Assembly: GCA_036307305.1 (NCBI GenBank)
Contig: JAXJXV010000020.1
Coordinates: 33,666 to 97,665, forward strand
DNA length: 64,000 nucleotides
Direction of reading: 5' to 3'
DNA from: SIG607 sp036307305
GTDB taxonomy: Bacteria; Bacillota; Clostridia; Oscillospirales; Acutalibacteraceae
The translations under genes were made by a program, and so were the position numbers. Every line of letters starts with the position of its first letter. Within the stretch, counting starts at the first letter, position 1. Shown one piece after another: positions 17,321-26,989 of this stretch. The notes beneath the pieces are model-generated. The model did not search any database. It worked only from the letters and a program-made list of their open reading frames with translations, and was not told the origin of the DNA.

Positions 17321-17869
17321 ATGGTATACGTGTTTTTAGCTGATGGCTTTGAAGAAATGGAAGCAGTTGCGCCTATTGATATTTTAAGAAGAATGGAAAT
17401 TCCTGTTACCACTGTAGGAGTTACGGGGAAAACCGTTACGGGAAGTCACGGTATTTCTATTACTGCGGACAAGCAGATAGGCGAATGTGACTTTGACGAT
17501 ATTGAGGCTGTTGTACTTCCGGGGGGTATGCCGGGCACAACGAATCTTGGCGAAAACAAACAGCTTTGCAGTCTTATTAAAAACTGTTGCGAAAAGGGAA
17601 TACTTATATCTGCTCTATGCGCCGCCCCTTCTGTTCTTGGAAAGCTTGATGTGTTAAATGGCAGAGAGTTTACCTGCTATCCCTCTTTTGAGCAGGGAAT
17701 AGACGGCGTTTATAAAAATCAGCCTGTTGTCGTAAGCGAAGGCTGTCCCACTGTCATTACTGCTTGGGGTCCGGGCGCGGCATACCGTTTCGGCTTCACC
17801 TTAGCTGAGAAATTGACAGGAAGGTCTACCCATAAGCTTGAAGACTCAATGATGATGTGCGGTGATTAG
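17321..17869 (+). CDS. DJ-1/PfpI family protein
   Basis: 182 residues of the flavodoxin-like DJ-1 fold. The nucleophile elbow ALCAAP holds Cys100 and GFEEMEA supplies the partner Glu near residue 15. This is the DJ-1/ThiJ arrangement proposed for glyoxalase or deglycase activity. Start: ATG 17321 with GAGG six bases upstream is preferred over the GTG at 17309. It lies between tmk and mltG in one operon with near-zero spacing. Confidence 0.88.
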   Translation: MVYVFLADGFEEMEAVAPIDILRRMEIPVTTVGVTGKTVTGSHGISITADKQIGECDFDDIEAVVLPGGMPGTTNLGENKQLCSLIKNCCEKGILISALCAAPSVLGKLDVLNGREFTCYPSFEQGIDGVYKNQPVVVSEGCPTVITAWGPGAAYRFGFTLAEKLTGRSTHKLEDSMMMCGD

Positions 17870-17870
17870 A

Positions 17871-19058
17871 ATGGATGAAAACAAAGAAATAGAATTAACT
17901 GATGAACAGTCCGTTAACGAGGTAGTCAGCGAAGTAGCGGAACAACCTTTGGTACAAGAGGAACAGCCACAAAAGAAAAACCGTAAGGCGCTTTATATTA
18001 TTGTTGCCACAGCGGCGGCAGTAATAGGTATTATGGTCGGCTTTGCAACCTTTATCCTTTGCGATATGAACGGTGTTTTTCTTAAAACCGACAAAAATAT
18101 AACTATAAATAAGGGTACACCTGCTTCACAGGTTGCAGAAATCCTTGAAAACGAGGGCGTTATAAAAGGCTCTCTCTATTTCAGAATATATAGCCGTATT
18201 AAAGGCTATGACGCTTCCTTTAAGTACGGTGTGTACGATATACCTGCAAAAAGCTCCTATGAGGATATAGCTCAGAAGCTTATGACCGAGGGCGCCGTTG
18301 CAGAGAGTGTAAAGGTTACTATTCCTGAAGGTACGTCAATTTCGGACTATACCAAGGACGTAAACGGACAGGACGTTACCGTACCGGGTATTGCGACCCT
18401 GCTCGAAAAGGCAGGAGTATGTAAAAAAGAGGACTTTTTTGAAGCACTTAAAAATACTGTAGGTGACGGTAAAATATCCGCCTCTGCCGACAGTGAGAAT
18501 ACCTATCACACCTTTGAGGGATATCTTTTTCCTGATACTTATGAGTTCTATTTTTACGACTCTAAAGAATGCGCCGCTCTTGCTGTTAAGAAAATGATGG
18601 CAAGAATGGAAAGCGCCTTTACCGAGGATATGCTCAAAAGAGCAAAGGAACTTGATATGAGCGTAAATGAGGTGCTGACCCTTGCCTCTATCGTGCAAAT
18701 GGAGTCGGGACTTGATACGGGTAGTATGTCAAAGGTAGCTGCTGTTTTCTATAACAGACTAAGTAGCGGCTCAACTCTTGGCTCATCGCCTACCTGCTAT
18801 TACGGTGATGCCTTCGAAACTGACGACGGAAGATATAATACCTACAACGTAAAGGGACTTCCGCCGGGGCCTCTTTGCTCACCCGGTATATCGGCTATCA
18901 AGGCTGTGCTTTACCCTGAAGAAAACTTCAAAGAGTATTTTTATTTCGTTACCGACAGTAAGGGTAAATTCTATTTTCATAAAACCTATGAAGAACAAAA
19001 TGCAACTATAAATCGTTTAAGACAGGAAAATAACTGGATATATGAATACTTCGATTAA
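17871..19058 (+). CDS. mltG: Endolytic murein transglycosylase MltG
   Basis: 395 residues. A short charged N terminus is followed by one transmembrane helix (about 38-62), a LysM-like segment (TINKGTPASQVAEILENEGV) and the YceG catalytic domain. The catalytic Glu278 is in SIVQMESG, where E. coli MltG has its active Glu. The PPGPLCSPG stretch is a family hallmark. MltG cuts nascent glycan strands at the membrane and sets strand length. Start: ATG 17871, with GGTGA just upstream; GTG 17862 is less likely. Followed by a U32 gene, as in the Bacillus yrrL-yrrN order. Confidence 0.93.
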   Translation: MDENKEIELTDEQSVNEVVSEVAEQPLVQEEQPQKKNRKALYIIVATAAAVIGIMVGFATFILCDMNGVFLKTDKNITINKGTPASQVAEILENEGVIKGSLYFRIYSRIKGYDASFKYGVYDIPAKSSYEDIAQKLMTEGAVAESVKVTIPEGTSISDYTKDVNGQDVTVPGIATLLEKAGVCKKEDFFEALKNTVGDGKISASADSENTYHTFEGYLFPDTYEFYFYDSKECAALAVKKMMARMESAFTEDMLKRAKELDMSVNEVLTLASIVQMESGLDTGSMSKVAAVFYNRLSSGSTLGSSPTCYYGDAFETDDGRYNTYNVKGLPPGPLCSPGISAIKAVLYPEENFKEYFYFVTDSKGKFYFHKTYEEQNATINRLRQENNWIYEYFD

Positions 19059-20268
19059 AAAAATACCTGAGCTTTTATGTCCTGCAGGGGATTTGACAAG
19101 ACTTATTGCCGCCGTTGATTACGGCGCCGATGCAGTTTACCTTGCGGGAGAGGAATTCGGAATGAGAACCGCCGCCACAAACTTTGGCGAAGAGGATTTA
19201 ATTAAGGGCGTAGAGTACGCCCATTCTCACGGTGTAAAGGTACACGTTGCCTGTAACGTCGTGCCTCATAACGAGGAAATGAGTAGACTGCCTGATTTTC
19301 TTGAGTTTTTGCAGAAAATCAAGGTTGACGCTATTATAGCAAGTGATATCGGTACAGCTACTCTTGTTAGAAAACACGCTCCCGACGTTGAACTGCATAT
19401 ATCCGTTCAGTCGGGTATATGCAATTATGTTACCGCTAATGCATTTTACGAGATGGGCGCAAAGAGGGTTGTTCTTGCAAGAGAACTTTCTTTAAGCGAA
19501 ATAAAGGAAATAAGAGAGAAAACACCGAAAGAGCTTGAAATAGAGTGCTTTGCTCACGGCGCTATGTGTGTTTCCTTTTCTGCAAGATGCTTACTTTCAA
19601 GCTATATGACGGGCAGAGATGCTAACAGGGGAGATTGCGCACAGCCTTGCAGATGGCATTATTCTCTTATGGAGGAAAAGCGACCGGGACAGTATTTTGA
19701 TATAACCGAAACGGACAAGGGAAGCTATATTCTTAATGCTAACGATATGTGTATGGCACCCTATCTTGACAAAATGGCAGAGATTGGTATAGATAGCATA
19801 AAAATTGAGGGTAGAGCTAAATCTCATTATTACGTTGCGGTTACCACCAACGCTTACAGAGCCGCCCTTGACAGCCTTAAGAATACTGAGGGTGAGTGGG
19901 AGCTTGAAAAATGGATAGCAGATGAACTTGAAAAAATCAGCCACCGTCCCTACAGTACAGGTTTTTATTTCGGACAGCCCTCTCAGACCTACCAGAGCGC
20001 AGGTTACGTAAGGGATTACAGCGTTGCGGCTGTTGTGACAGGTTATGAAAACGGCTGTATTGTGGCTATTATGAAAAATAAATTTTACGTAGGACAGGAA
20101 TTTGACTGTCTTTGCGTAAAAGAGGAACCTTTTGTTTTTACGGCAAATGAGCTTTACGACGGTGACGGTGTCGCTATAGATAACGCTCCGCACCCAATGA
20201 TGACCATTAAAATTCCTTGTGAAAGAAAGGCCCCCGTCGGCTCACTTCTCAGAATGAAAAACGAATAA
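19042..20268 (+). CDS. trhP: U32 family protein, TrhP/RlhA-like (RNA hydroxylation)
   Basis: 408 residues. It matches the U32 'peptidase' family from the first line (ELLCPAGDLTRLIAAVDYGADAVYL cut short as ELLCPAGD..GADAVYLAG) to the Cys cluster FAHGAMC, RCLLSSYM, NRGDCAQPCR. Members TrhP and RlhA are prephenate-dependent Fe-S proteins needed for 5-hydroxyuridine in tRNA or 5-hydroxycytidine in rRNA. The four Cys visible at about 170-205 are the candidate cluster ligands. It overlaps mltG by 17 bases. That neighbour supports the TrhP rather than protease reading, but the assignment rests on family and context. Confidence 0.8.
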   Translation: MNTSIKKIPELLCPAGDLTRLIAAVDYGADAVYLAGEEFGMRTAATNFGEEDLIKGVEYAHSHGVKVHVACNVVPHNEEMSRLPDFLEFLQKIKVDAIIASDIGTATLVRKHAPDVELHISVQSGICNYVTANAFYEMGAKRVVLARELSLSEIKEIREKTPKELEIECFAHGAMCVSFSARCLLSSYMTGRDANRGDCAQPCRWHYSLMEEKRPGQYFDITETDKGSYILNANDMCMAPYLDKMAEIGIDSIKIEGRAKSHYYVAVTTNAYRAALDSLKNTEGEWELEKWIADELEKISHRPYSTGFYFGQPSQTYQSAGYVRDYSVAAVVTGYENGCIVAIMKNKFYVGQEFDCLCVKEEPFVFTANELYDGDGVAIDNAPHPMMTIKIPCERKAPVGSLLRMKNE

Positions 20269-20273
20269 ATTTT

Positions 20274-20308
20274 CGCCCCGAGTAAAAACTATTCGGGGTG
20301 ATTTTTTT
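20274..20308 (+). terminator. Terminator-like hairpin that contains the next gene's ribosome site
   Basis: CGCCCCGA (20274-20281) pairs with TCGGGGTG (20293-20300, one G-T), and seven T's follow. The 3' arm GGGGTG is also the only plausible Shine-Dalgarno for the PBP start at 20309. The hairpin may thus terminate, hide the ribosome site, or both. Confidence 0.65.
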
Positions 20309-21877
20309 ATGATTAACGGACTGAGAACGGTACTTCTTTTCGTATGTATACTTACCTTGTTTCTTATCGGCTCTGTAAGAGTAGCGGTTATTAACGACGA
20401 CGGCAGTATTGCCGCCGCGGCGGAAAATAACAGTACGGTTATTACCGTTTCTCAGAACAGAGGCAGAATATTCGACTGTAACGGAGTTGCTCTTACGGGT
20501 GAAAAAATAAAAAATTATGCGGTGATAACTCCCTCGGAGCAGACAATAAGCTACTGTAAAAGTGTGCTTACGGGAGATGAAAAAATAAGTGTTCTCGGTA
20601 AACTGCGAAACAGAAAAGCGGCGGTAATCGAAACCGAAAATGAAATGAACTGCGCGGGAATTATAAACCTAAAGGTACCCGTGCTTAAAGGTGAGGACAG
20701 CTTTTGCGCACATTTGCTTGGTTATACCGATTCGTCCTTTCACGGTGTTACGGGGCTTGAGAAGGCTATGGACGAGTATTTATACAGTGACAGTAAAATT
20801 TCCGTAAGACTTTATACCGATGCATACGGCAGAGTTCTGAGCGGGATAGAGCCTAAAGTGGAGCAGGACCGACTTTCCACAAGCGGCGTTATAACCACAA
20901 TAGATAAAAACGTACAGATTGCTGTGGAAAACGCAACCAAGGATTTAAGCAAAGGGGCGGTGGTTGTCGGTCAGGCGGGGACGGGAAAAATCAGGGCTAT
21001 GGTAAGTAAGCCTTCGTATAATCCCTCTGCAGTAGAGGAAGTTATGTCGTCGGAGTCCTCGCCTCTTTTAAACAGAGCCTTACAGGGTTATAACGTAGGC
21101 TCAGCCTTTAAGCCTTGCATTGCGGTAGCAAATGCTGACAGCGACTTAACGGTTGAATGTAGCGGCAGTGTGCTTATAGACGGCAATCATTTTGCCTGTC
21201 ATAAGTCAAGCGGACACGGGACGGTTGATATGAGAGAAGCGCTTACTCAGTCCTGTAACAGTTATTTTTACCGCTTCGCTTTAATGCAGGGCGCGGATAA
21301 AATTTATGAAACGGCAACGCTATTCGGTTTTGGTATTAATAAAACCCTTTGCAACGGTATTTCTACGAAGGGAGAAAAAATACCGTCAAGAAGTACGCTT
21401 TCTTCAGAAAGAGCACTTGCTAATTTTTCTATAGGACAAGGAGAACTTCTGGCATCCCCCGTTTCAATGCTTACTCTTTATGAAGCTATTGCCTGTGACG
21501 GAGTTTATCATATACCGTCTATTATCGAGGGTGTTATGGAGAATGCGATTATCACTGAAAAAACAGATGAACAGCCACCAACCAAAGCTATGAGTAAACA
21601 GCAGTCGCAAATTTTAAAAAGCTATCTTGTTGACGTGGTTAACGAGGGTACGGGAAAGGCGGCTTTCAGCGACAGAGTGAGTGTTGCGGGAAAAACCTCT
21701 ACTGCGCAGACGGGCTGGAAAAACAGTGACGGTACGGTTAAAACACATTCCTGGTTCTGCGGATTTTTTCCAGTGGAAGAACCTTCGTACGTGGTGGCAG
21801 TGCTTGTAGAGGACAGTGCCAATTCTACCGTTACCGCCGCCCAGATTTTCAGTTATATTGCTACTGCTTTGGGATAA
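20309..21877 (+). CDS. Class B penicillin-binding protein (transpeptidase)
   Basis: 522 residues. One N-terminal membrane helix (about 5-27), a short dimerisation-type domain with RGRIFDCNG, then a transpeptidase domain. The active-site motifs are SAFK (SxxK, about residue 266), SCN (SxN, about 316) and KTST (KTG-like, about 455). No PASTA domain and no glycosyltransferase. It cross-links peptidoglycan. The length and order fit the SpoVD/FtsI-like PBPs of Clostridia, but whether it serves division or sporulation is not visible. It follows mltG, a partner in wall growth. Confidence 0.9.
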   Translation: MINGLRTVLLFVCILTLFLIGSVRVAVINDDGSIAAAAENNSTVITVSQNRGRIFDCNGVALTGEKIKNYAVITPSEQTISYCKSVLTGDEKISVLGKLRNRKAAVIETENEMNCAGIINLKVPVLKGEDSFCAHLLGYTDSSFHGVTGLEKAMDEYLYSDSKISVRLYTDAYGRVLSGIEPKVEQDRLSTSGVITTIDKNVQIAVENATKDLSKGAVVVGQAGTGKIRAMVSKPSYNPSAVEEVMSSESSPLLNRALQGYNVGSAFKPCIAVANADSDLTVECSGSVLIDGNHFACHKSSGHGTVDMREALTQSCNSYFYRFALMQGADKIYETATLFGFGINKTLCNGISTKGEKIPSRSTLSSERALANFSIGQGELLASPVSMLTLYEAIACDGVYHIPSIIEGVMENAIITEKTDEQPPTKAMSKQQSQILKSYLVDVVNEGTGKAAFSDRVSVAGKTSTAQTGWKNSDGTVKTHSWFCGFFPVEEPSYVVAVLVEDSANSTVTAAQIFSYIATALG

Positions 21878-21897
21878 ATATTCTGAGCAGTAATAGG

Positions 21898-21926
21898 TTG
21901 ACAAATGTTATTATAATAAGTATAAT
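21898..21926 (+). promoter_or_regulatory. alaS promoter
   Basis: TTGACA at 21898-21903 and TATAAT at 21921-21926 are 17 bp apart. The leader of under 50 bases is too short for a T-box. Confidence 0.85.
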
Positions 21927-21974
21927 TAATGTGTATGTTTAAATTTTTATTGGATTGATTGCGAGGAATTTGAA

Positions 21975-24599
21975 ATGCAGTGGACTTCTCTTAATGAACT
22001 CAGAGAAAAATATCTTTCTTTTTTTGAAGGAAAGGGACATTTACGTCTTGGCAGCTTTTCTTTAGTGCCTAATAACGATAAATCCCTTTTGCTTATTAAT
22101 TCGGGTATGGCGCCTATGAAAAAGTATTTCACAGGTGAAATAACTCCACCCAGAAACCGTGTTACTACCTGTCAGAAGTGTATCCGTACGCCTGACCTTG
22201 AGCGTGTAGGTCATACTGCGCGTCACGGTACATATTTTGAAATGCTCGGTAACTTCTCTTTCGGCGATTATTTTAAGGAAGAGGCTATATCTTGGGCGTG
22301 GGAATTCCTTACCGAAACTTTGGAAATTCCAAAAGAGCTTCTCTGGCCTTCTATTTACGAAGAAGACGATGAGGCTTACGCTATATGGAGAGATAAAATC
22401 GGTGTAGATGAAAGCCATATAGTTCGTCTCGGTAAAGCCGATAACTTCTGGGAGCATGGAACAGGTCCCTGCGGTCCATGTAGCGAAATTTATTTCGACA
22501 GAGGCGTTAAATACGGATGCGGCAGTCCTGACTGTAAACCCGGCTGTGAATGTGACAGATATATGGAAATCTGGAACAACGTATTTTCACAGTTCAACAA
22601 TATGGGCGACGGCACCTATACCGAGCTTGAGCATAAAAATATTGATACGGGTATGGGTCTTGAAAGACTTGCCTGTGTTATGCAGGGTGTTGACAATATG
22701 TTTGAGGTTGACACCATCAGAAATATACTAAATAAGGTTTGCCAGATTTCAGGTAAAACCTACGGTAAAGACAGCGGCAACGATATTTCTATCCGCGCCG
22801 TTACAGACCATAGCCGCGCCGCTACCTTTATGATTAGCGACGGTATTATGCCTTCTAACGAGGGTAGAGGCTACGTGCTTCGCCGTCTTATAAGAAGAGC
22901 CGCGCGTCACGGAAAAATGCTTGGTATTAACCGTCCTTTCCTTGTGGAAATGTGCGATGCCGTAATTAAAGAAAACGTTAATGCTTATACCGAGCTTGGT
23001 GAAAAGGAAACTCTTATTAAAAAGGTTCTTGCTACTGAGGAAGCCGCTTTCTCAAAAACCATCGACCAAGGTCTTGCTATTATTACCGAGCTTACCAAAA
23101 ACGGCGGTGTTGTATCGGGCGAGGACGCTTTCCGCCTTTACGATACTTACGGCTTCCCACTTGACCTTACAAAAGATATACTCAGTGAAAAGAATATGAG
23201 CGTTGACGAAGAAACCTTCAATAAGCTTATGCAGGAGCAAAGACAAAAGGCAAGAGAGGGTAGAAAGGCGTCGGATGCTCAGTCCTGGAAGAGCGACGGT
23301 ATTTCCTTTGACAATCTGAGCGAAACTGTTTTTGTTGGCTATACCGACGAGGTTTGCAGCGGTAGTGTTGTAGGTATCGCTCTTGAGGGCGAACAGTCAG
23401 GCAGTATAAACGAGGGTCAAAAGGGCGTTATCGTTCTCGATACAACTTGTTTCTATGCTGAAAGCGGCGGACAGGTTGGAGATACGGGTATTATCGAAAA
23501 TGAAAACGGCTGTTTCGTGGTTGAAAATACCACCAAAAACGGCGGAGTGTTTATGCATTTCGGTACTATGGAAAAGGGAAGCTTTTCTGTAGGAGATGCC
23601 GTTAAGGGTGTTATTGATACTGCAAGACGTAATGCTATAAAGAGAAATCATACTGCGGCGCATCTTTTACAGGCGGCGCTGAGAAAGGTGCTTGGAACTC
23701 ACGTTGAACAGGCTGGTCAGCTTGTAAATGATAAGGCAGTAAGATTTGACTTTACTCATTTTTCTGCTATGACAGAGGATGAAATCAACGAGGTTGAAAC
23801 CTATGTAAACGCTGTTATACTTGCAGGTATAGAGGTTGATAACCGCGAAATGCCTATTGAAGAAGCAAAGAAAATGGGCGCAATGGCACTGTTTGGCGAG
23901 AAGTACGGCGACGTTGTAAGGGTTGTTGCAGTTTCTGATAAATCTGTTGAGCTTTGCGGTGGTACACATATTGATAATTCCGCAAAAATCGGTCTGTTCA
24001 GAATTATTTCTGAGTCGGGTATTGCTTCAGGTGTGAGAAGAATTGAGGCTGTAACGGGTACGGGCGTTCTTGATACACTTATTCACTATAAAGAAATTAT
24101 TGATGCCGCAGCCGCTGTGCAGAAATGCGGTAATATAGAAGAACTTGCAACAAAAACTGCTTCTCTTGTGGCGGAAAATAAGGAAAAAGACAAGAAGATT
24201 GCCGCTCTTGAAGCAAAACTTGCAGGTGGAAAGCTTGACGATATCATTAAAAATGCCGTTACTATAGGCGATACCGTGGTTGTCTCTGCAGTTCTTGAGG
24301 GAACGGGCAGTGAGGAACTTAGAAGTATGGCAGAAAAGGTTAAGGGTGACAATCCTTTGGCTATTGCTGTGTTTGCAGGCGTAAATGACGGAAAGCTTAC
24401 CTTCTGCGCGGCTTGCGGAAAAGAGGCTGTAGCTAAGGGTGTCAGTGCGGGTAATCTTGTCAGAAGCGTTGCTGAGATTGCAGGAGGTAAGGGCGGCGGA
24501 CGTCCTGATTTTGCGATGGCAGGCGGTAAAGATGTTGCCCTTGCAGGAAAGGCTATTGATGCTGTAACCGAGCTTGTTAAAGATATGATAGGAGAATAA
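21975..24599 (+). CDS. alaS: Alanyl-tRNA synthetase
   Basis: 874 residues, full length. The class II aminoacylation domain begins WTSLNELREKYLSFF with TTCQKCIRTPDLERVG as motif region. The editing domain shows NHTAAHLLQAAL and the zinc-site CGGTH at about 660. The C-terminal DHHA1-type region (RPDFAMAGGK) closes the protein. It charges tRNA-Ala and clears Ser/Gly-tRNA-Ala. It has its own promoter and is followed two bases later by a HIT protein gene. Confidence 0.97.
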   Translation: MQWTSLNELREKYLSFFEGKGHLRLGSFSLVPNNDKSLLLINSGMAPMKKYFTGEITPPRNRVTTCQKCIRTPDLERVGHTARHGTYFEMLGNFSFGDYFKEEAISWAWEFLTETLEIPKELLWPSIYEEDDEAYAIWRDKIGVDESHIVRLGKADNFWEHGTGPCGPCSEIYFDRGVKYGCGSPDCKPGCECDRYMEIWNNVFSQFNNMGDGTYTELEHKNIDTGMGLERLACVMQGVDNMFEVDTIRNILNKVCQISGKTYGKDSGNDISIRAVTDHSRAATFMISDGIMPSNEGRGYVLRRLIRRAARHGKMLGINRPFLVEMCDAVIKENVNAYTELGEKETLIKKVLATEEAAFSKTIDQGLAIITELTKNGGVVSGEDAFRLYDTYGFPLDLTKDILSEKNMSVDEETFNKLMQEQRQKAREGRKASDAQSWKSDGISFDNLSETVFVGYTDEVCSGSVVGIALEGEQSGSINEGQKGVIVLDTTCFYAESGGQVGDTGIIENENGCFVVENTTKNGGVFMHFGTMEKGSFSVGDAVKGVIDTARRNAIKRNHTAAHLLQAALRKVLGTHVEQAGQLVNDKAVRFDFTHFSAMTEDEINEVETYVNAVILAGIEVDNREMPIEEAKKMGAMALFGEKYGDVVRVVAVSDKSVELCGGTHIDNSAKIGLFRIISESGIASGVRRIEAVTGTGVLDTLIHYKEIIDAAAAVQKCGNIEELATKTASLVAENKEKDKKIAALEAKLAGGKLDDIIKNAVTIGDTVVVSAVLEGTGSEELRSMAEKVKGDNPLAIAVFAGVNDGKLTFCAACGKEAVAKGVSAGNLVRSVAEIAGGKGGGRPDFAMAGGKDVALAGKAIDAVTELVKDMIGE

Positions 24600-24601
24600 A
24601 T

Positions 24602-24940
24602 ATGGATTGTTTGTTCTGTAAAATAGCGGCGGGTGAGATTCCCTCCACAAAGGTTTACGAGGATGAATTCGTATACGCTTTTTTGGATATAGACCCTCAG
24701 GCTCCTTTTCACTGTATAATCATTCCTAAGGAGCATATAAGCGGCGCTGATATGATAAACAGTGATAACAGCTTTCTTGTTGCTAAGGTGTTTGAGGCGG
24801 TCGCTAAAATTGCTGAACAGGAAAAGCTTGAAAAAGGATTTCGAGTAGTAAACAACTGTGGCGAGGACGGAGGACAGACTGTAGGTCATATACACTTTCA
24901 TTTACTTGCCAGAAGAAATCTTGCTTGGCCTCCGGGCTGA
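24602..24940 (+). CDS. HIT family nucleotide hydrolase (HinT-like)
   Basis: 112 residues. The histidine triad is HIHFHL near the C terminus (about 98-103), and the N terminus CLFCKIAAGEIPSTKVYED is classic for bacterial HinT. These proteins split AMP-lysine and related phosphoramidates, including aminoacyl-adenylates, which may explain the place directly after alaS. GGAG before the ATG lies in the alaS end. Confidence 0.93.
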   Translation: MDCLFCKIAAGEIPSTKVYEDEFVYAFLDIDPQAPFHCIIIPKEHISGADMINSDNSFLVAKVFEAVAKIAEQEKLEKGFRVVNNCGEDGGQTVGHIHFHLLARRNLAWPPG

Positions 24941-24966
24941 TAAATTTGTCTTAGTAGGTGGAAAAG

Positions 24967-25506
24967 ATGTCTGATTTTTATACTATGAAAATTGCGGGAC
25001 TTGAGAGAAAGTTGGAAAAGTTTCCCGTAAGCGATAAGCTTGATATTGCGGCTTTTATTATTTTCGGCGATACAGAGCTTACCGTAAAGGGAAGCGAGGA
25101 GCTTCTTAAAAAGGTTCCTGCGTTTGACGTTATTCTTACTCCCGAAGCAAAAAGTATTCCTATTGCTTATGAGATGGCAAGACAGTCGGGTAAGCCTTAT
25201 ATAATCGCAAGAAAAGGCGTTAAGGTTTATATGAGAAATCCTTTAAAGGTTTGCGTCCGCTCAATTACTACTGCGAAGGAACAGGAACTGTATCTTGGCG
25301 AAACTGAGGTAAATCTTCTTAAAGGAAAAAGAGTGCTTATCGTAGACGACGTTATAAGCACGGGAGAATCTCTTGCCGCAACGAGAAAGCTTGTTAGCGA
25401 AGCAGGTGGAATAGAAGCCGCTTCCTGCGCGTTTCTTGCTGAGGGTGACGCCGCTGACAGAACTGACATAATTTACCTTGAAAAGCTACCGCTATTTTTC
25501 AAATAA
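24967..25506 (+). CDS. Purine-type phosphoribosyltransferase (Apt-like)
   Basis: 179 residues of the type I phosphoribosyltransferase fold. The PRPP loop is LIVDDVISTGESL at about 122-134, and TPEAKSIPIAYEMA matches the adenine/xanthine phosphoribosyltransferase branch. It probably salvages a purine base, but the base is not certain. Start: ATG 24967 with AGGTGG five bases upstream rather than GTG 24958. Its end overlaps the ComEC-like gene by 29 bases. Confidence 0.82.
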   Translation: MSDFYTMKIAGLERKLEKFPVSDKLDIAAFIIFGDTELTVKGSEELLKKVPAFDVILTPEAKSIPIAYEMARQSGKPYIIARKGVKVYMRNPLKVCVRSITTAKEQELYLGETEVNLLKGKRVLIVDDVISTGESLAATRKLVSEAGGIEAASCAFLAEGDAADRTDIIYLEKLPLFFK

Positions 25507-26989
25507 AACCACAGGCGCAAACAAGCTGTTTCCATACGCTTTGCCTACGGCCGTGTGTATGCTTTTATTATCCTTTGCTTTAAAGACGGCCGGTCAGATA
25601 TTTTATCTGATTACTGCCGTCTTGCTTTTTGCTTTGGGCGGAGTGGTTTGCGTATTTAAAAAGCAATGGGGTTTGCTTTTAAGCTTAATAATACTGGGAA
25701 CGTTTTGTGTGCGAATTCTTTTCGTTTTAACAGTAGAGGTTGAAAATTCACACCGTAACTGCGGTGAGCCGGAAACCATAACGGCGGTGGTTATGCAAAA
25801 CGCTGATTATTTTGACGATACCGACAGCTTTGGAAGATGTAACGTAGTGGTAAAGGACAGCCGTAGAGGAACTGTCAAAAAGGGAAGTGTTATAAGTTTT
25901 AAAGGTGACGGAGTGTCGGGACTTGCTGTGGGCGATAAGATATCTGCAGATATTTTGCTTTCTGACTTTAAAAACGAAGAAACCGCGCTTTCCTATTACA
26001 GTGAAAATATTTTCACTGTGGGTGAAGTGACAGAGAATCTTGCGGTAATCGGAAGAAGTAAGGGGATTTACGCTCTTGCGGGAAAGGTGAACGGTTATAT
26101 AAAGAACTGTCTTGAAAATAATACCGAAAACGGCGGTGTTCTTTTAGCGCTTATGACGGGTGACAGAACTATTCTTAGCGACGACCTTTATGAAAAGGTG
26201 AAGGTTGCAGGTGTAAGCCACGTTCTTGTAGTTTCCGGTATGCATCTTTCTATACTTTGCGGATTTCTTTTTAAGCTTTTAAATTTTATTAAATGCAATG
26301 ATTTTCTAAAGGATACAATACTGCTTCTTTTTCTCTTTATTATGATGTGCGTTTGCGGTTTCAGTATGTCAATGCTGAGAGCAGGTATAGTGTACGTTGT
26401 TATTATGGTGTACAGACGGCTTTTAAGAAGAACAAACTCACTTCTTTGTCTTGCAGATGCTGTGATAATAGTGCTTTTTATACATCCTTTTGCAGTACAT
26501 AGCGTGGTGTTCGGGCTTTCCTTTGCTTCTACTTTTGGAATTCTTGTGTTGTCTGAAAAAATAGGATTTTATCTCACTGCAACTAAAAAGCTTAACGTCT
26601 TAACACAGGAAATAGTTTCAGCCTGTTCGGTGTCATTGTCGGCATATATAGCTACGATACCTATTGTAGTTTACAACTTTGGGTATATATCCACCTATGC
26701 AATTCTGGTTAATGTTTTAATTTCTTTTGTGTCTACCGCAATGCTTGTGCTGAGTGTTTTAGGCGTAGCGTTTGGGTTTATACCTTTTATCAGAACAGTA
26801 TTGCTTTTTATTGCCGATAAATCGGCGGATTATTTTATTTTTATAGTGGAACTGGCAAATAAAATGCCTGTTTCCGTAATTCCTTTCAGAAACAGTCGGC
26901 TTTTAGCCGTACTTATAGTTATATTGATATCACTTTTCTGGATTATAAAAAACAAACAATTAATTAAAATCATAAAGGGGCGAAAATAA
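25478..26989 (+). CDS. ComEC/Rec2-type membrane protein lacking the metallo-beta-lactamase domain
   Basis: 503 residues. Two or three N-terminal membrane helices are followed by a DUF4131-like soluble segment (about 90-200) and the Competence domain with GVSHVLVVSGMHLS, the ComEC hallmark, and 7-8 helices. It stops at a Lys-rich tail after the membrane core. Typical ComEC proteins are 700-800 residues and end in a beta-lactamase-like domain, so this one is short. ComEC forms the channel for incoming single-stranded DNA. The start is a TTG at 25478 without a clear ribosome site; a later start near 25553 would cut the first helix. It is cotranscribed with holA. Confidence 0.8.
   Translation: MKSYRYFSNKTTGANKLFPYALPTAVCMLLLSFALKTAGQIFYLITAVLLFALGGVVCVFKKQWGLLLSLIILGTFCVRILFVLTVEVENSHRNCGEPETITAVVMQNADYFDDTDSFGRCNVVVKDSRRGTVKKGSVISFKGDGVSGLAVGDKISADILLSDFKNEETALSYYSENIFTVGEVTENLAVIGRSKGIYALAGKVNGYIKNCLENNTENGGVLLALMTGDRTILSDDLYEKVKVAGVSHVLVVSGMHLSILCGFLFKLLNFIKCNDFLKDTILLLFLFIMMCVCGFSMSMLRAGIVYVVIMVYRRLLRRTNSLLCLADAVIIVLFIHPFAVHSVVFGLSFASTFGILVLSEKIGFYLTATKKLNVLTQEIVSACSVSLSAYIATIPIVVYNFGYISTYAILVNVLISFVSTAMLVLSVLGVAFGFIPFIRTVLLFIADKSADYFIFIVELANKMPVSVIPFRNSRLLAVLIVILISLFWIIKNKQLIKIIKGRK

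Noticed and set aside
19042..20268. Secreted collagenase-type protease (U32 name)
   Set aside because: There is no signal peptide, four Cys suit an Fe-S cluster, and the mltG neighbour fits the RNA-hydroxylation branch.
21878..21974. T-box leader for alaS (and likewise for proS at 59461-59495)
   Set aside because: Both leaders are below 50 bases after the promoter and have no stem I, T-box sequence or antiterminator.
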